In this document: one piece after another, positions 1-15,300 of the stretch
Layout: each line of letters begins with the position of its first letter
How positions within the stretch are numbered: position 1 is the stretch's first letter
Assembly: GCF_000003815.2 (NCBI RefSeq)
Contig: NC_049984.1
Span: forward strand, 15,460,765 to 15,524,764
Reading direction: 5' to 3'
Length of the DNA: 64,000 bases
Origin: Branchiostoma floridae
Taxonomy: Eukaryota; Chordata; Leptocardii; Amphioxiformes; Branchiostomatidae
Program-made: the position numbers and the translations under genes
Notes under the pieces: generated by a model
The model's database searches: none
What the model was told of the DNA's origin: nothing
The model's input: the letters and a program-made list of their open reading frames with translations, nothing else

Positions 1-2720
1 CAAGATCTGAATCATAAAAAATCGAAGAAAATAACAAATCAGCGACGCAGTGAACGAACGCAGCAATGCCGCAAGCGTTCCGCACGTCAAGTGAGATGGG
101 GGCCTTTACTTAGATCTTGTTGTCGCAGTCTTAAACGTTATTGTGTAGTAACCGTTATCGTAGTAACAGGTGTAGTAGCCTGCTTGTTTCTTGTTGGGTG
201 TTACCTCAAGCCTGTTGTCCACGCCTTATCGGCAGGAATGTTTATTCGGCATTTAAGGGCTCTGATTGCACAGGGTGTCGCCGCGCTGACAAGGTGGCAT
301 GCAGAGGTCACCCTCTGACGTCGTCAGCCTTGTTCCACGGCAATGCGTGGGCGTAGAGGTGCAATAAAGGGAACTGTCGTTTGATGGATTGTACGTGCCT
401 TATCTACTACATGTACAAGTTGGCGCCATGTTCAGACAAGACTCTATCTCGTTAGCGCTTCTAAATAGACCAAAGGAAACTCTAGTGGCGCTCAGTCTGC
501 CACAGGGTAGTCTTGTACTGTAAACACTGAAGAAGTTGAACCTGTACATACTAGCATACATGTACATTAGACTTTGTAATTGCATGTAGTAAGATAACTA
601 GCTCTTACTTCACGAGAACTAGTACTTGTACTCAGATTTCTCAGAACGTTACCATTGACCTGCACTTAGATTGTGAGAGCAGAAACGTACAATAAAGCTC
701 GCCTTCATTCATTCATTCATTGAATCATAATACGCTAGGATTCAAGTACGCCCAACTATATAACTGCAAGAACAAACACATAACAAAGTTTCTATTTGCA
801 TGTTGCGACCATATATCATGTTTAACCGCCAGCCGACCTCCCATGTTGCAACGTACTGGATCAAAGTTCATGGTCTTCATATCTTTTTAATTACTGAAGG
901 TTATGGTCATTAAGGAGCCCTTATCGGTTACTGTTTTCCGCTCTCAGAGACAAAGGTCTTGTGCTGTCATATCAATAAGGTACGGTTGGGGAATTAGTTC
1001 TTGGGTGGTGGTCTCTTGGCTGGTGAGTGGCGTTGGGTCTGTACAAACGTATGCGTCGCCACCCTTTCCGTCGTCTTGACGGTCAGGACGTAAACTGTTA
1101 TGACGAAGAAAAGACACTGTTGCCATGGGGCAACAAAGCGACTGATATCTCTATAATGATCACTAAGAAGGGACCAGATTCTGTGAATAATTTTATCAGG
1201 GTGGATAAACACTGGGTGACAAGGTTTTAATCATAACCAAGACACAACAAAATCATTTCGGTGACCTGAGTCACAGTGTTCTACATGTAAGTGTAATTAC
1301 ATTAGCAGTACACACGGTTAAAACATGACAGAAAAGCATATTTTTCGCAGCACTTAGGTAGGACAGAACCAAACGAAGTTAGCGTTAAGAACATCTATTT
1401 AACATTTCCCTTACTTTTATGTGCCCCTACCAAACTGTTCACACCACCCCGACCCGAATATCCCGTATCTATGTGCATTGCTATTCGAAGTTGTAGTCAA
1501 GACTTTGATAAGGAGGCAAATGTCCTAGCAAGTCTGAAGAAGGAGGTGAAATTAAGGAGTTGCCTGAAATAGTTTTATGAAAGGAATAGCATTATGAACG
1601 CTTGGTCCTTCGTTCTAAACCGTCCAATGGTTTGTTTGAGCCAGATTGGTGGATATTTCCTTTCAGGGTGTAAAGATCTAGAGAGCAACCTTTTCTTGGC
1701 ATAACCTCAGACGAAGACTATTAGAACGCCTGATGATTTCAAGGTATAAATCTGATATTCCACTCAATAACAACTACGAATCTTGTCAAGTTGAGTTCAC
1801 ATGACAGACAACATAACAATTTTCAGGAAAAACAACTGCTTTTTAATCGTGGAATCCGACGCTCTAGAAATACATCGCCAGACAAACATGTATACACGGA
1901 CAATTTATAGGGACAACAAATTCGACAGGCTGTCTTTATTTCACATGACAGACAACACAACAAGTTTCAGGAAAAAACAACTGCTTTTTAATCGCGGAAT
2001 CCGACGCCTTAGAAATACATCGCCAGACAAACATACATACACGGACAATTTACAGGGACAACAAACTCGACAGAGAGAAGGGGTGAAAGAACGTCTGCGC
2101 GATCTTTTACTGTATGCACAAGCTGTTTACCCAACAACTACATTTTGTCAGAAGTGCGTGCGGTGTTTCTCTAAATATTTGCTAGGCACACATGTCAGAA
2201 GAAAGGGTTGACAGTTGTTCCTTGTTATAACGGGTTATAGGATCAGCACATCGTCCGATTCCTAACTTTCCTTATTTGTACTATTTAGTGTAAAATCAAT
2301 ATTCAAGAATGTATGAAATATTCCAGATATTCACTTCGCACTGCTACATTTAAATCAACTCCTGATCAAGTCTTGAGAAGTAAACGTCCTTGAGACTGTT
2401 TTCCTTGGGTCGTCGCGACCTTGAAAAATCTTTCAAACACAATAAAAACATAAACATCCAGACAGTGGTTTAGAAATTGAGACTGGGGGGGTTTGTCATC
2501 CAAGTTTCCTTCATACATTTGATAAGGTATATAGTGATGTAGATCTTTTAGAACATGTTTATTTTGCGATCATATTAGTCATTGAAAATATATCCTTTTT
2601 TTCTTTTTAAATGCTCTGTATTTACAGACGTTTACCAAGTAGATTAACGTGCACAAAAATGTGTGAAAAGCAGCGAAATAAAGCTAGCTAACCAACGAGC
2701 CTTCTTTTATTCGAGATTTT
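1..2720. other. Region upstream of the giant gene, no gene seen
   Basis: No open frame here shows a recognisable domain, splice pattern or coding-like composition. A 75-codon frame at 91-318 has a hydrophobic stretch, but I see no family resemblance and no supporting exon. A short ATTC microsatellite lies near 706-722 and a tandem duplication at 1798-2077 is listed separately. The promoter and any 5' non-coding exon of the downstream gene could lie here; I could not identify a TATA box or another convincing core promoter. Confidence 0.5.
1798..2077. repeat. Two-copy tandem duplication, about 144-bp unit
   Basis: A unit starting CACATGACAGACAACA at 1798 recurs at 1942 with scattered substitutions and small indels. 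The two copies are joined by a short spacer. The 136-codon open frame spanning them is a by-product of the duplication; its two halves are in different frames and it resembles no known protein. Confidence 0.8.
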
Positions 2721-2726
2721 GTGTTT

Positions 2727-3380
2727 ATGAACTGGTTCGATGTACTTACATTGTTTTCTGTGTTGTTTTTTTTAGATTCGGGAAGAGCACAATGCGATGA
2801 GACATACAGGTCCCCGGCGGGGAGGATAGAATCGCCGGGGTACCCTGGCGACTATCCCCCGAGAGTTGACTACACGTGGTGCGTCGATGTAGAGGGAGCT
2901 ACAGGTACGTACAAAAACACAGAGGAAGAGAGAGAGAGACTGACTGCCTGACTCTGGGGAATATACAGGAATAGGGGGAAAGAGACGCATCGCCAGACAG
3001 ACAAATAAATATAATAAATGGAGGGGGTACTCGGCGGATGAGGACGAAAAAAAAATGTCATAAGCTGCCATCCTTACAATAGCAAAAAATTATAAGCATT
3101 ATAATCACATCGACTCTGATTATCATTGCAGGCATAGATGTCACTTTTCTGGGTGAGTTTCACTTGGAAATCAACGAGGATAATGACGGGACATTATCGT
3201 GTAAGGATGCCTTGGAAATAGGAGAGGGAAACGTCCCGTTCCTGGAAGGTTCCACCATCGGCATCTTCTGTGGAAACAGCACCCCGCCAGACCAGAGGAT
3301 TGACATGAAGCAGATGTGGGTCAACATGTACTCAGACAGGAATGTGGAAATGTCAGGATTCCGACTGGTATACAGATCAG
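2727..3380 (+). CDS. N-terminal exons: possible signal peptide and CUB domain 1
   Basis: Exon A ends at 2904 (ACAG|GTACGT) and exon B spans 3132-3380; the junction falls inside a glycine codon. The domain begins at Gln-Cys-Asp and has the four CUB cysteines: [15 protein letters not shown] and IFCG. The start is ambiguous. ATG 2727 gives [21 protein letters not shown], a good signal peptide with cleavage before Gln, but its Kozak context is weak. TTTTTTTTAG at 2766-2775 is an equally good acceptor and would open a phase-1 exon at 2776, with the signal peptide then coming from an unseen upstream exon. CUB domains bind proteins or carbohydrates outside the cell. Confidence 0.75.
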
Positions 3381-6300
3381 GTAGGTAGTTCATAGTCATA
3401 ACTATTACTTTAGCAAAAAAAGGAATGTTTTGGTGCTGCTTGACAATGGACAGCATACATGTAGGAGTCTGCACAAATTAAAGTCTTGTTTTGATAACTT
3501 ATCTGCAGTACCATATAATACGAATACCAATAACGATAACGATGTAAATGGCCATTCAGACAATACTGATAGTGCCAAGCACGTCACATGATGGATAAAA
3601 CTATTCACATTTGAAACCAGTACACTGACAACGTTTTGGATAAAACCTGCAGCATTTCCCATTTTTATGTAACGTTAGTAGCTGACAGTTTTCTTGACTA
3701 ACGTTTCTTCGTATCAAACCCCCTCCAGAGCTGGACGTGTGCTACAGCTCCCCCTGTACTAACGGAGGCACGTGCATGTCTGACCTGACCACCTACACGT
3801 ACACCTGCAGCTGTCCACCTGGATGGCAGGGGACTAACTGTGAAGTTGGTGAGTTTAATCTACCACTTTATATTGTTTTGATATTTCCGTAAACCAACAC
3901 ATTATTACAGCAAGATATTAGAAAATATTTCAATATACAAGATATTTAAAAATATTGAACTTCAATTGCTTCGCGATTTGACAATCCCGTTTAGTAAATC
4001 TAAGGGAATTTATTGAATCAGGGTATTGTAATATTTTATGATTATGAAATAGATTAAGTACGTTGAGTCATCAGATAAAGCATGGAAAATCGATGTCAAG
4101 AAAGCATAAATGGGTTCTTCTGCCTTTATGTGATACCCTAAATGGTGGCGATGCCCTATTACTATGGTGGATATATCATGATCATAATGATATACGCATG
4201 GGCGTCTAAGTATCCCGTCAAAATATACTTCTTAAGCGATGGTTTAAGTTTAGCCTAAATATTTTTTCTAAATTCTTTATTCTATTTCAGACGTTGATGA
4301 GTGTGTCAGCGATCCGTGTCAAAATGGCGGCGTATGCTCACACGAAGTTGGAGTTGACTTTTACCAGTGCACCTGTGAACCAGGATTCGCTGGGGTCAAC
4401 TGTGAAATAGGTGAGAAAGAAGGCTAACTTTCACAACCTAATCATCCTTGTTGTCGAGTGATAGTCCATTTCATCCCTTCTGAAACAACAAAACAAAAAA
4501 GCCAATACGAACTAACATATAAGACTGTACATATGATACACAAATGATACATTCTAAAGGAGCGCCTATGAATGCTTAGTGATAATTTGATGCATTGTGT
4601 AATGCTGTGATAACAATTTTGTGCTATTGTTAGATCCTGAATTTACTATACGTTATATCATACACTAAAAGAATACATTGATTACTACACTCAGAGATAG
4701 CACCCCTCTATACCATTTCTTCACTAGTAAAGTTGACAATTCACAACATAGCAATTAAAAAATGAGTTATCACAGCTTTTCCAAGTAGCTGTCACGTTTT
4801 CTGTCATAAAATCATTTTCAGGACTAAAAAATTGTGATAATTCGTCATAATTATTGTTTTGCTTATATTCTCTAGACATCAATGAGTGTGAGAACGTCAC
4901 CTGTCAGAACCAGGGTAGCTGTGTGGACTTGGTCAACGACTTCCTCTGCAACTGTACTGCTGGGTGGGAGGGACGGCTCTGTGAAAATGGTAAGATATAG
5001 ACATTCCACTTTTCCACGTCTACAGCTTTTTGCTCACAGTCTGTCTAAATTATGTTCTCTACAAAGAATTCTAGCAACATTAATACTAAGATAGTTTCAA
5101 CGTCTACAGCCTTTTCCTAACAGTCTGTCTATCAAGTTCTCTACAAAGACTTTTAGCAGCATTAATAGTAAGGGAGCTTCAACGTCTACAGTTTTTTTGC
5201 TAACAGTTTGTCTATCAAGTTCTCTACAAAGACTTTTAGTAGCATTAATAGTAAGGGAGCTTCAACGTCTACAGTTTTTTTGCTAACAGTTTGTCTATCA
5301 AGTTCTCTACAAAGACTTTTAGCAGCATTAATAGTAAGGGAGCTTCAACGTCTACAGCTTTTTTGCTAGCAGTCTGTCTATCAAGTTCCCTACAAAGAAT
5401 TCTAGCAACATTAATACTAATACGCCGTTTTAATTTATGATGTGTTTGATAGTCAGTTAAGATAGAAAAATGTTTTATATGATTTTCAACATCAGCATGT
5501 ACGCCTCTATTGTAAATATTGTATATAATGATGATAATGTGATCATTGTGTAAACATCAGTGCAATTCAGGTACCTGCTACCTGCAAAACTGTTGTCATG
5601 AATAAACTGAACTGAACTGAACTAAGATAGATTCAACGTCTACAGCCTTTTGCTAACAGCCTCTCTATCAACTTCTCTACTAAGATAAAATTCTTGCAAC
5701 ATTAAAACTCAGAGATGTTTATTTGCAAGTTCTTGCCCAAGGGCTAGTAGCAACATGAAACGTACAGTATATAGAAACAATATTATGTAGACAGCGCAAC
5801 ATAGCAATGGTGGCATGTGAGACAATGGGCATAAAAGAATGGGGCGTTTACCCCTTTTTTTTATCTTTATGATGTTTGGAAATTACTTTGTTTATTTGTT
5901 TATCAATAATTTATCCTCATTTTTTAACAGAGACAAACGAGTGCGAGAGTGACCCGTGTCTCAACAACGGAACCTGCATAGACCTCTTCAACAACTACAC
6001 GTGCGCATGCGCAGAAGGATGGATCGGGGACAACTGCCAACTACGTACGTTTGCACATTGTTTAGGAATTATGTAAAGTACTCGATCTTGTAAGGTAAGC
6101 TTCGTCGAATGCCCTGTTATGAGAAAAACGGTATCGACAAACACAGTTGTGCTGAGTGTAAAGTTGTGGTGCGTGCGATAGGCCTGTGTATTCCATTGAT
6201 ATTGACCTTAATTGTAGGTTGGCATACCCTTCAAAACAACGTTGACGTTACACACTGTGCCAATTACGTCTATTGTTTTTTTAAGTTAACTTAAAAGACT

Positions 6301-9300
6301 GATGAATAATGTAATTTGAGTGTCAAATCTGGAACCACAATGCTGTCCTAATTGTTATTAATCATTAACAAAACAAGGCTCGTTCAAATATCTAATGCCA
6401 TCAGCTACCTACAATGTAACGAAAAACGCTGTAAATTCATCTACACATGTTTTAAGGAGAGAAAAGAAGAAGGTTAACTATTGATCAAATTTAAGTATAG
6501 CATAGATTTCCTGTTATACGATTCATACCTAACGTACATGTACTACATACATTTATTTCCAACAAACTTCATTGTCGTTGTTTTGTTCCTCCCTAGTTAA
6601 CGGCACCACCCCCTGTGAGTCCAATCCCTGTCTGAATGGAGGCAACTGTACAGAGATAGATGAGGACTACACGTGCGTGTGCCCGCCGACTTACACAGGA
6701 GTCAACTGTGAAGAAAGTAAGCTCTTTCACCTTTTTCTTAAAGGTCGCCTCAAAAACATAACAATAACTCCAGAAAATGTACATGTTGTTGCCTTTATGC
6801 ATACCAATCAAGGGGTGAATAAAGGTTAAGTCAAGAATTTACCCATCTTGTTTTTTTGCCCTATCTCATTATTTTTGCGGTCTACACAATATGTCATCAA
6901 GTTTTTCTTTATCAAGATAAAACCAAGATAATGCTGCCCATAGAATGTACTCGCATGCTTGCATAAATGCCTTATGCATAACAATCAAGTCTTGAAAATC
7001 TTCAAATGTATTTTTGGTTCACAGGTGTGCATACTATATTTAGACATAGCGTTTCCCGTGGGAACACACAAAGTACTCTGAATCCTGTATATTCAGAAGA
7101 TGCAAGGTTTCGTTAAAGGCTGATTCATCAGAACTGTATACCAATTTTAGGTCACATATGACCTATATCCATTGCTTTTAATAACGGAACATTCAGAGAT
7201 ATAAAGTTGACAGACGTTGGTTTCAAATGGCAATATTTGCACAATTGTGACATGTGCACAATATTGCAGTTTGAAACCACCGCTGACTTGATATCCCTTA
7301 ATACCCCCCGTTTTTAAACAGAGCAAATGTGACGTTAGGTCACCCTGTGGATAACGGTAAACTAGCCTTAGGGCTTACGGATAAAGCTATTTTAGCACTC
7401 TCAGTAAATCAACTCCATACAAAGAAATCATTAGAATCTCCTCCCATCTAATAAGCCTTTAAGCCCTCTTTTTTTTACAACAAAGGTTCCAATTATTAGG
7501 TCATACGCTTGACAAATGATATTGAATGGATGAAAAGATTCGAACAATAGGGGGCGATGCTATGTACCGTCTGTGACATTTGGTTAACCTCCGATTTCTG
7601 ATGTTGGTCTTTTACGTTTATTTTTGTTTATTAGCACATATTCAGCAATTAGAAACCAGTGATATTACAGAATGGAAAGAAAACATTCAGGTCGTATAGG
7701 GGACAGCCTCTGAAAACATCCCTTAATTCGTCATGATTTGAAAACCAATTCTGTTCTTATCTGGCATTAACAAAGGTGTGAAAAAACTGATGACTGCTTG
7801 GCTACAGCTTACAGGGATGACGTCATTTGCTGTAAATTAGCGTCGATTCTGTACTATAAATAGCATTTTGACTGTGTATTCAGAGGCCACTATACAGCAA
7901 TTATCCATGAGCAAATAATTTCTAATTTCAAATTCCTTAAATTTTCCTCTTAACTGGAAGCCTCCCACTATATAACGTACGATTTGTGATAACATAGTCT
8001 TTGTGATAATGACCTTGAGGAAGATTGTAGTATGTAACACTCCCCTAAACGACCACAGCCTCTTACATATGTAACCTTTTTAAAACGTTTGTTTGAGGTT
8101 GTCAAAATTGGTAACGTCTAGATGTTTTATGACGAGGAGGGGGTGCAAACTTAGCCATGTTTGGGATTGTGTTCATTGGGATTGGGACATATAGCAGCGA
8201 GAAGCAGAGCTCCAATTAGAAGCTCCTTAGAAGATGTCTGATTGACAGACATCAAAACGCCAGCAGGTAATATTACCTTGTTGTGTAAAAGAAAACACCA
8301 CTATCCTACACTAGTGCACGTCTTGAATACATTCGATGAATGCCTTGTTGGCTGTGATGCCATTTCGTCTATGAGAGGTCTGCCCAACTCGCTATTGGCT
8401 ATTACAAAGAAAACACAATATAACTAACGATATTTTTTTTGTGTGTGCAGTCATGGGACCTTCAGCGGTGTGTATCAGCTGGGGAGATCCACACTACATC
8501 ACATTCGACGGCACAAAGGTCAACTTCCAGGGCGCGTGCACGTACAATCTCGTGCAGGCACAAGAACGAGATTCCGCGAGACCTGCCTTCCGGATCCTGG
8601 CCACCAACGAACGGAGGGGGTCCGACCGCGTGTCCTACACGGCTGGGGCAAGGATTGAGATCTACCAGCATGTTATAACTTTGGGACAAGGCCGAGTGGT
8701 GATGGTAAGATGATTTAAGTTATCAGGCCGCTTTTCGTGTTACGTGCATCATTTACGCTGAATAAACGACATAACGTTGTTTGAAGGGTCAGGGATGGGG
8801 TAGAGCATCATTAAACGTTCTTGAATTGTTCCCACTTGAGCAAACGTAATGACTTTAATTTATAGAAGCAACACAGATAAACACCCATATCCCAAATCTC
8901 ATACAATACTAGTCGGCCCAGTGGCATTGGTTGGCCTTGTGGTTAGGGCGGTAACCCCAAAGGCTAGAAGCAGTTAAACCAAACGAATAGTTAGCTCCTC
9001 TCTTTACACCACATGGCTAAAAAGAGAAGTTGTTTGAACCGATAACCGTTACTACAAATTAAGTATGTCAAATTTTTATCCCTCAGCTTGATGGAGTCCA
9101 GGTCACCCTCCCTCTCCAACTAGCGGAGGGAGTCAGTGTGCGCCTCGGCGGCAGGAACGTTATCCTCCGAACGACTTTCGGACTACGAGTGGCGTACAAC
9201 GGGAATCACCGCCTGGAAGTCAGCGTGCCACCAGCTTACACTAATAACATCCGAGGCCTGTGCGGAAACTTCAATAACGATCCACAGGATGATCTGGAAA

Positions 9301-12300
9301 AGCCGGATGGTACCACGGCCTCCAGCCACACTGAGTTTGGAAACAGCTGGGAGGTTGATGTAGACAACAGGTATGTCTTTGCACTTCATATCCTATCCTA
9401 TGAAGATGACTCGATGACAATGCATTTGTTCTTGTGCCTGAACTGCATTGGAGAAGAATTGTTTATAAATAGAATGATGATTTCAGCCGATGAAATCTAT
9501 CTTAAAGGTAATTTCTTTTTCTAACTAAACGTACTCTAGACAAATATCTTGTCTCAAATTAATGTGAAACCTTGTAAAATCATGTAGTACTTCACCATTA
9601 GGGATGTGAGCATCTGTCTGTCTGTGTGCAATTCAGAATACAATTCAGACGACATTGCTTCGATCTAAAATATAATCAATGGCGATTCTTTCTTCCCAAT
9701 AGCTGTCCCGGTGCCGTGGAGCCAGTGAATCCCGGACCAAACTGTGAGCCAGGGCTACAAGCTGTAGTGGAGAGCGAAAACTGGTGCGGCGAGATCAGAG
9801 AGACCTTCCAATCCTGCAACGACGTGGTTGACCCGACTCCGTACTTTGACGCCTGTGTCTACGACGTCTGCGAGTACCAGGGAAGTTTAGAAGTCCTCTG
9901 TCAGAGCCTAGAGGCTTACGCGGCAGCCTGTCTTGCTAATGGCGTGGAACTGGATGACTGGAGAACTTTGACGTTATGTCGTAAGTACTACATGAACTCC
10001 ATGCATTATCACTAGGGCTGCGTAATGTACATGTGTAACGGCACTGTACCATCAAAACAGATTCGGTACTAAATACTGGATCATAATGTACTGGTACTGT
10101 ACAATATAGATTTACACCAAATATATGCTTATTTGTGACTGAAGGTGCGTAAATCCTAACACACACACAAAAAAAAATTGCACTGGAAAAGATATAAAAT
10201 GTCGACCGAAACTTGAAAGCAGAATCATCTTTGAAATTGTAATATTTTAGTTTTTTTATCTCCTAACTTCATCTCCTAACGTCATGGCCTGATGCGACAC
10301 CAAAGTAGGGACGGAGTTTTAACGTAGGCAGGGAGTTTTGTTCGGATACAATAAAGGTACAGTCCTGTGCCTTAACTTCTGCACCCTTACCTGTACCTGT
10401 ACCTGATGCCAAGTTTAGGTACGCAGCCCTCACACCCTTGGAAACAAACCAGAAGTATTGCAGTAGAGTAGTGCTACATCATGTACCATGGAAAGTGTAT
10501 CATACGTTACTATTGTGTCTTCCTTCAGCGACATCATGCCCGGTACACCAACACTACACAGCCTGTGGTAGCTCGTGTCCTGCGGTGTGCACTGACTTAA
10601 CCGCTGCAGACAGCTGTAACGAACCGTGTGTCGAGGGATGTCAGTGCAACCAGGGCTTTGTTCTGAGCGGACAGGACTGCATCCCAGAGGACCAGTGCGG
10701 TTGTCTCTCGGACGGTATCTACCACGCGGTATGTCGTCTTCCTTAAGTACTTGTACTAATCAATCCATTGGCTGATGATGTCAAGCTAATTTGCATACAT
10801 TACCTTTATGTCGTAAGGTACTTCCTGAAAAAAATCAAGGTCCATGCATTATTCGAAATGGTATTTTCAGAACACCAAAAGCGCACCAGCCACCAGTCTT
10901 TAATACATTAATGTATAAATACTATTTAAAACTACTTCAACTCATCAGAAGACTTAAAATTCTTGCTCTAATGACCATCTGCTATCTGTTCCTGTTTTAA
11001 TTAAGACATCTAATTCACTTGAAGGGATAGCTACACGTTGTCCATCGTATGACGTAACGGACATATAATCTTTCTTGAAACGATTGTGTTTTGAGTATTC
11101 ATATAGAAGAATTGTGTATAGCTGTAAGTACACCATATTATCGTTATATGATAGATTTTGCAGATCGACTATCAAACTAATATCTAATATCTCTTTCAGC
11201 TGAATGAAGAATGGGGTCTGGACAATGGCCAGCAGTGCACCTGTCACAACCAAAATAACATCACCTGCAGGCAGGTGGAATGCAACGACGGCTTCGCATG
11301 GGGTTTGGAAGATGGTAAATGGGATTGCCACTGCCAGTTGGACAACAACTGTGAAGGTTGGTTGATGCTTCCGTAGGCAACTCTTCGGTTATATCCTTTA
11401 CATGAATAAATGAAGACCATAATTGTATATGTATACCCACTGGGTTGAGTATTGGGCGCAAGAGAAGAAATATAGTAATTGACAGATATATAATATACAA
11501 TGTCAACTTAACGCAAGGGTTATATCCTACTAATTTGACTTCTTGCTTCTCTGTGAATTTGACTTTTTTTCTTGCTTTTCTGTGACGGTGAAAATATAGG
11601 AACATATATGTTTTACAATCGGATGATTGTCTAAACTCATAAGGGATAAGAGTTTGTCTGCATTACTTTTTAGGTGTATGAAGTAAGGAAGCATTTATAA
11701 AACATATTGATGTGTAAACATGTCAGGATTTAAGGTCACCTAGCAACTACCATCTTGCTGTCTGACAAACATGTAGCAGTAAGACATTCTGATTTTAAAA
11801 GATGAAAACAGAAAAAATATGATACATAAAACTAAACATTTATATCTTCCTAAGGAACCCGCCCAGAAGCAGAAGGCATCTGCGTCAGCTGGGGTGATCC
11901 TCACTACCTAACCTTTGACGGAAGGAACTTGAACTACCAGGGTGCATGTACCTACATTCTTGCCAAGGCTGAGCAACAGACGGACGCCCTTCCAGCCTTT
12001 GAGATTCAGGCTACCAACGACAGAAGAGGGTCAAACCGCGTGTCATACACAGACAGCGCACGTATTGACATCAATGGACATACTGTGATCTTGGGACAGG
12101 GGCGCATTGTGACGGTAAGTTTGCATGGGCATTATCCTTTTCTTTGTCTATTGACTAATATTGAACTTAGTGCTTCAGATGCAGGGCATCATACACTGCT
12201 TATAGTTAAATGTGGGTCCTATCATCTATTGGTCTCTGCAGCTGAACGGCCTGCAGGTCACTCCTCCGGTCAACCTGGCGCAAGGCATCAACATACAATT

Positions 12301-15300
12301 TAGTGGACCCAATGTCGTGCTCAGTACTACCTTTGGACTCAGGGTGTCCTTCGACGGAAACCATCGTCTAGAAGTAGTGGTACCGCCAGCCTACTTCAAC
12401 ACTACACAGGGTATTTGTGGCAACTTCAACGATGATAGTACCGATGACCTAATGATGCCAGACGGCAATATGGCTGCCGATGCTGTCCAATTGGGCAACA
12501 GCTGGAAGACCAACACAAGGTAGGTATCATAATTGTTTTGCAGTGCACTAAAATGAAATACCTTTTATGGGGGGGGGGGGGCTCCAGAACCAACTGAAGG
12601 GAGTACGCCCAGGACAGACCGACCTATGTAGCCACTAAGCATCAGACTATGATGCCAGCGAATGATTGATTGATTGTCAGTTCGCACATGACATAAAAAC
12701 TGGGCCAGATAACTGTCATTGAATGTAAAAAAGGAATACATGGTAGTTTTGCTATCCTGTATATCATTACGTCCACATGGAGTGAAACCGTGAAACGTTA
12801 CCAAAGAAGGAAATAGTGAAAATTGAAGAATTGCTGATTATTGGTTCACAGCTGCCCTGACCAAGTGGGTCCTGTGAGCCCTAACTGTGATCCTGGACTA
12901 CAAGCCATCATCCAGAACGACGAACGGTGTGGCAAGATCATGGAAGACTTCCAGGCTTGTCACAGCGTTGTTAATCCATTAGCCTACTATGAAGCCTGCG
13001 TCTTCGACGTCTGCGAGTACCAAGGCAGTCTGGAAATGCTCTGTCAGAACTTGGAGGCTTATGTCCAAGCATGCGCCACACAAGGAATTGACTTGGGAGA
13101 TTGGAGAACACCAACAGTATGCCGTAAGTAATAGGAAGTTGACACCTACGTTGCACAGTATCATTGAATAGATGTTGTCCATAACGGCAACTACTACGTA
13201 TTTGCACCTTACATATAATATACTTTATCCATCAGCGCTGACATGTCCAGTTGTAACTTTTACGTTTTCCGTCCACCATGTCACCATTGCTAGAGGTCGA
13301 TTGATTGATTCCGATTCTCTTTGCCTTATCCATCAGCGCTGACATGTCCAGTAAACAGTCACTACACCACCTGTGCAAGTGCCTGCCCGGCTACCTGCAC
13401 CGACGTAGCGGCACCAAACCAGTGTAACCATCCTTGTAAGGAGGCGTGTGAATGTGACCACGGCTTTGTCCTTAGCGGTGAAGTCTGCGTTCCACAGGAG
13501 CAGTGTGGTTGTCTGATAGATGGAATCTATTACGCGGTGAGTGTTTTTTTTAGAGACATTCGTTTATTTCTTGCTTACCGCCCTTCTTTATTCAAATCAC
13601 AAGATTATTTAACTGATGTAAAATGAGTATACTAAGCTCTTCCATCATTAATTTTACAAATTTCTTTTAAAACTACGTCTTACTGTGTATGCGTGGGGGG
13701 GGGGAGCGGTCAACTGTAATTAGTTTTCCATGCTTAGTAAAAAAAGTCCAAATAAGCAACCTCAAAGTGAAACGTTTGAGAACGATGAAAATGATTTATT
13801 CCATTTACAACCTTTACAGCAAAAATAACTGAATTGTAGTTTTCTATTAATCTCCAACCAGATCCACGGTGTGTAATGTATAGTATTAAACTTGCTCCGG
13901 TGCCCGTATGACTCGCTTTGGCCGGCTATACTCCTTGGCCAGCTTTGATACTATCTTATGGCAACGTAGGATCTGCTTTGAGATTAGTTTTGGGCAAACT
14001 TTGAGCAAACCCTAGACATAGATTTCCCTTCCAGAGTTAAAACGAATTAACGACAAATGTCTGTTTTACAGCTGAATGAAGAGTGGGGTCTAGAAAATGG
14101 CCAGCGATGCACCTGCCGTGGAGAGAACAATAGCACATGCAGGGACGTGGAATGTAACAGCGGCTTTACATGGAGTTTAGTAGATGGACAATGGGGCTGT
14201 CACTGCCAACAGGACAACGTCTGTGGAGGTTCGCTGAAAATTTTCTCTGAGACGTTTACCGATTAACAAGTTTATGATCAAGTAACGTCTGAAAAATGCT
14301 TTCATTTTACGATTTTTCAATCAGCTTGTAACAAAAAGCCAATGCTTCTTATTCCTAGTAGACTTCTATACCTCTGAGTGTAATGATATTATTTTCATAG
14401 CTTAGTAATCCCAATGCATCCATTATCTTACTGAATGTGTATGTTAACCAGGTACAAATCCAGAGTTGGAAGGCGTATGCGTAAGCTGGGGAGACCCTCA
14501 CTACATCACCTTTGACGGAAGGAACCTGAATTACCAGGGAGCATGCACCTACATTCTCAGCAAGGCCGATCAACAAAACGACCAACTTCCAGCCTTTGAG
14601 ATTCAGGGAACCAACGACAGGAAAGGTTCAAACCGTGTATCCTGTACAGACAGCGCAAGCATAACCGTCTATCAACATACTGTGACCATAGGACAAGGGC
14701 GCGTTGTGACGGTAAGTAGGCCTGCTCAAGGACTTATCTACGACTACGGATCAATTTTTTCCATTTCTTAGCAAGTCCTTAAAAGAAAGTTGATAAACTG
14801 AAAGTCTGTCCCTTTCTTCATCTATGCAGTTGAACGGTCAACAAGTCACCACTCCGATCAACCTGGCGGAAGGCATTAACGTACGATTAAGTGGACCCAA
14901 TGTCGTGCTCAGCACTACCTTCGGACTCAGGGTGTCCTTCGACGGAAATACCCGATTAGAAATAGTCGTGCCACAAGGATACTCAAACATTACACAGGGT
15001 ATTTGTGGCAACTTCAACGGCGACGACAGTGATGATATGATCATGTCAAACGGAAGTATGGCTAGCAATGCCATCGACTGGGGCAATAGCTGGAAGACCA
15101 ACACAAGGTTGGTATAAACGTCTAACTTGATATCGTGCATGGTACTTTAAAGGACGGAATACTGTTTTTGTTAGCTGGGATACAAGCACATGGCTAATTG
15201 TGATGTAAGACCTTTGAAGTAAGACGATGTATTCTCTGCTTATCTACCTTTATACGTTTATCAACGTACGAAGAGTGGTTGATTTTCGTAATTTTTTTCA

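Noticed and set aside
91-318. 75-codon frame with a hydrophobic segment as a small membrane protein
   Set aside because: No homology, no supporting splice structure, overlaps another frame of similar length; expected by chance.
1801-2211. 136-codon frame as a gene
   Set aside because: It spans two copies of a tandem duplication read in different frames and has no domain.
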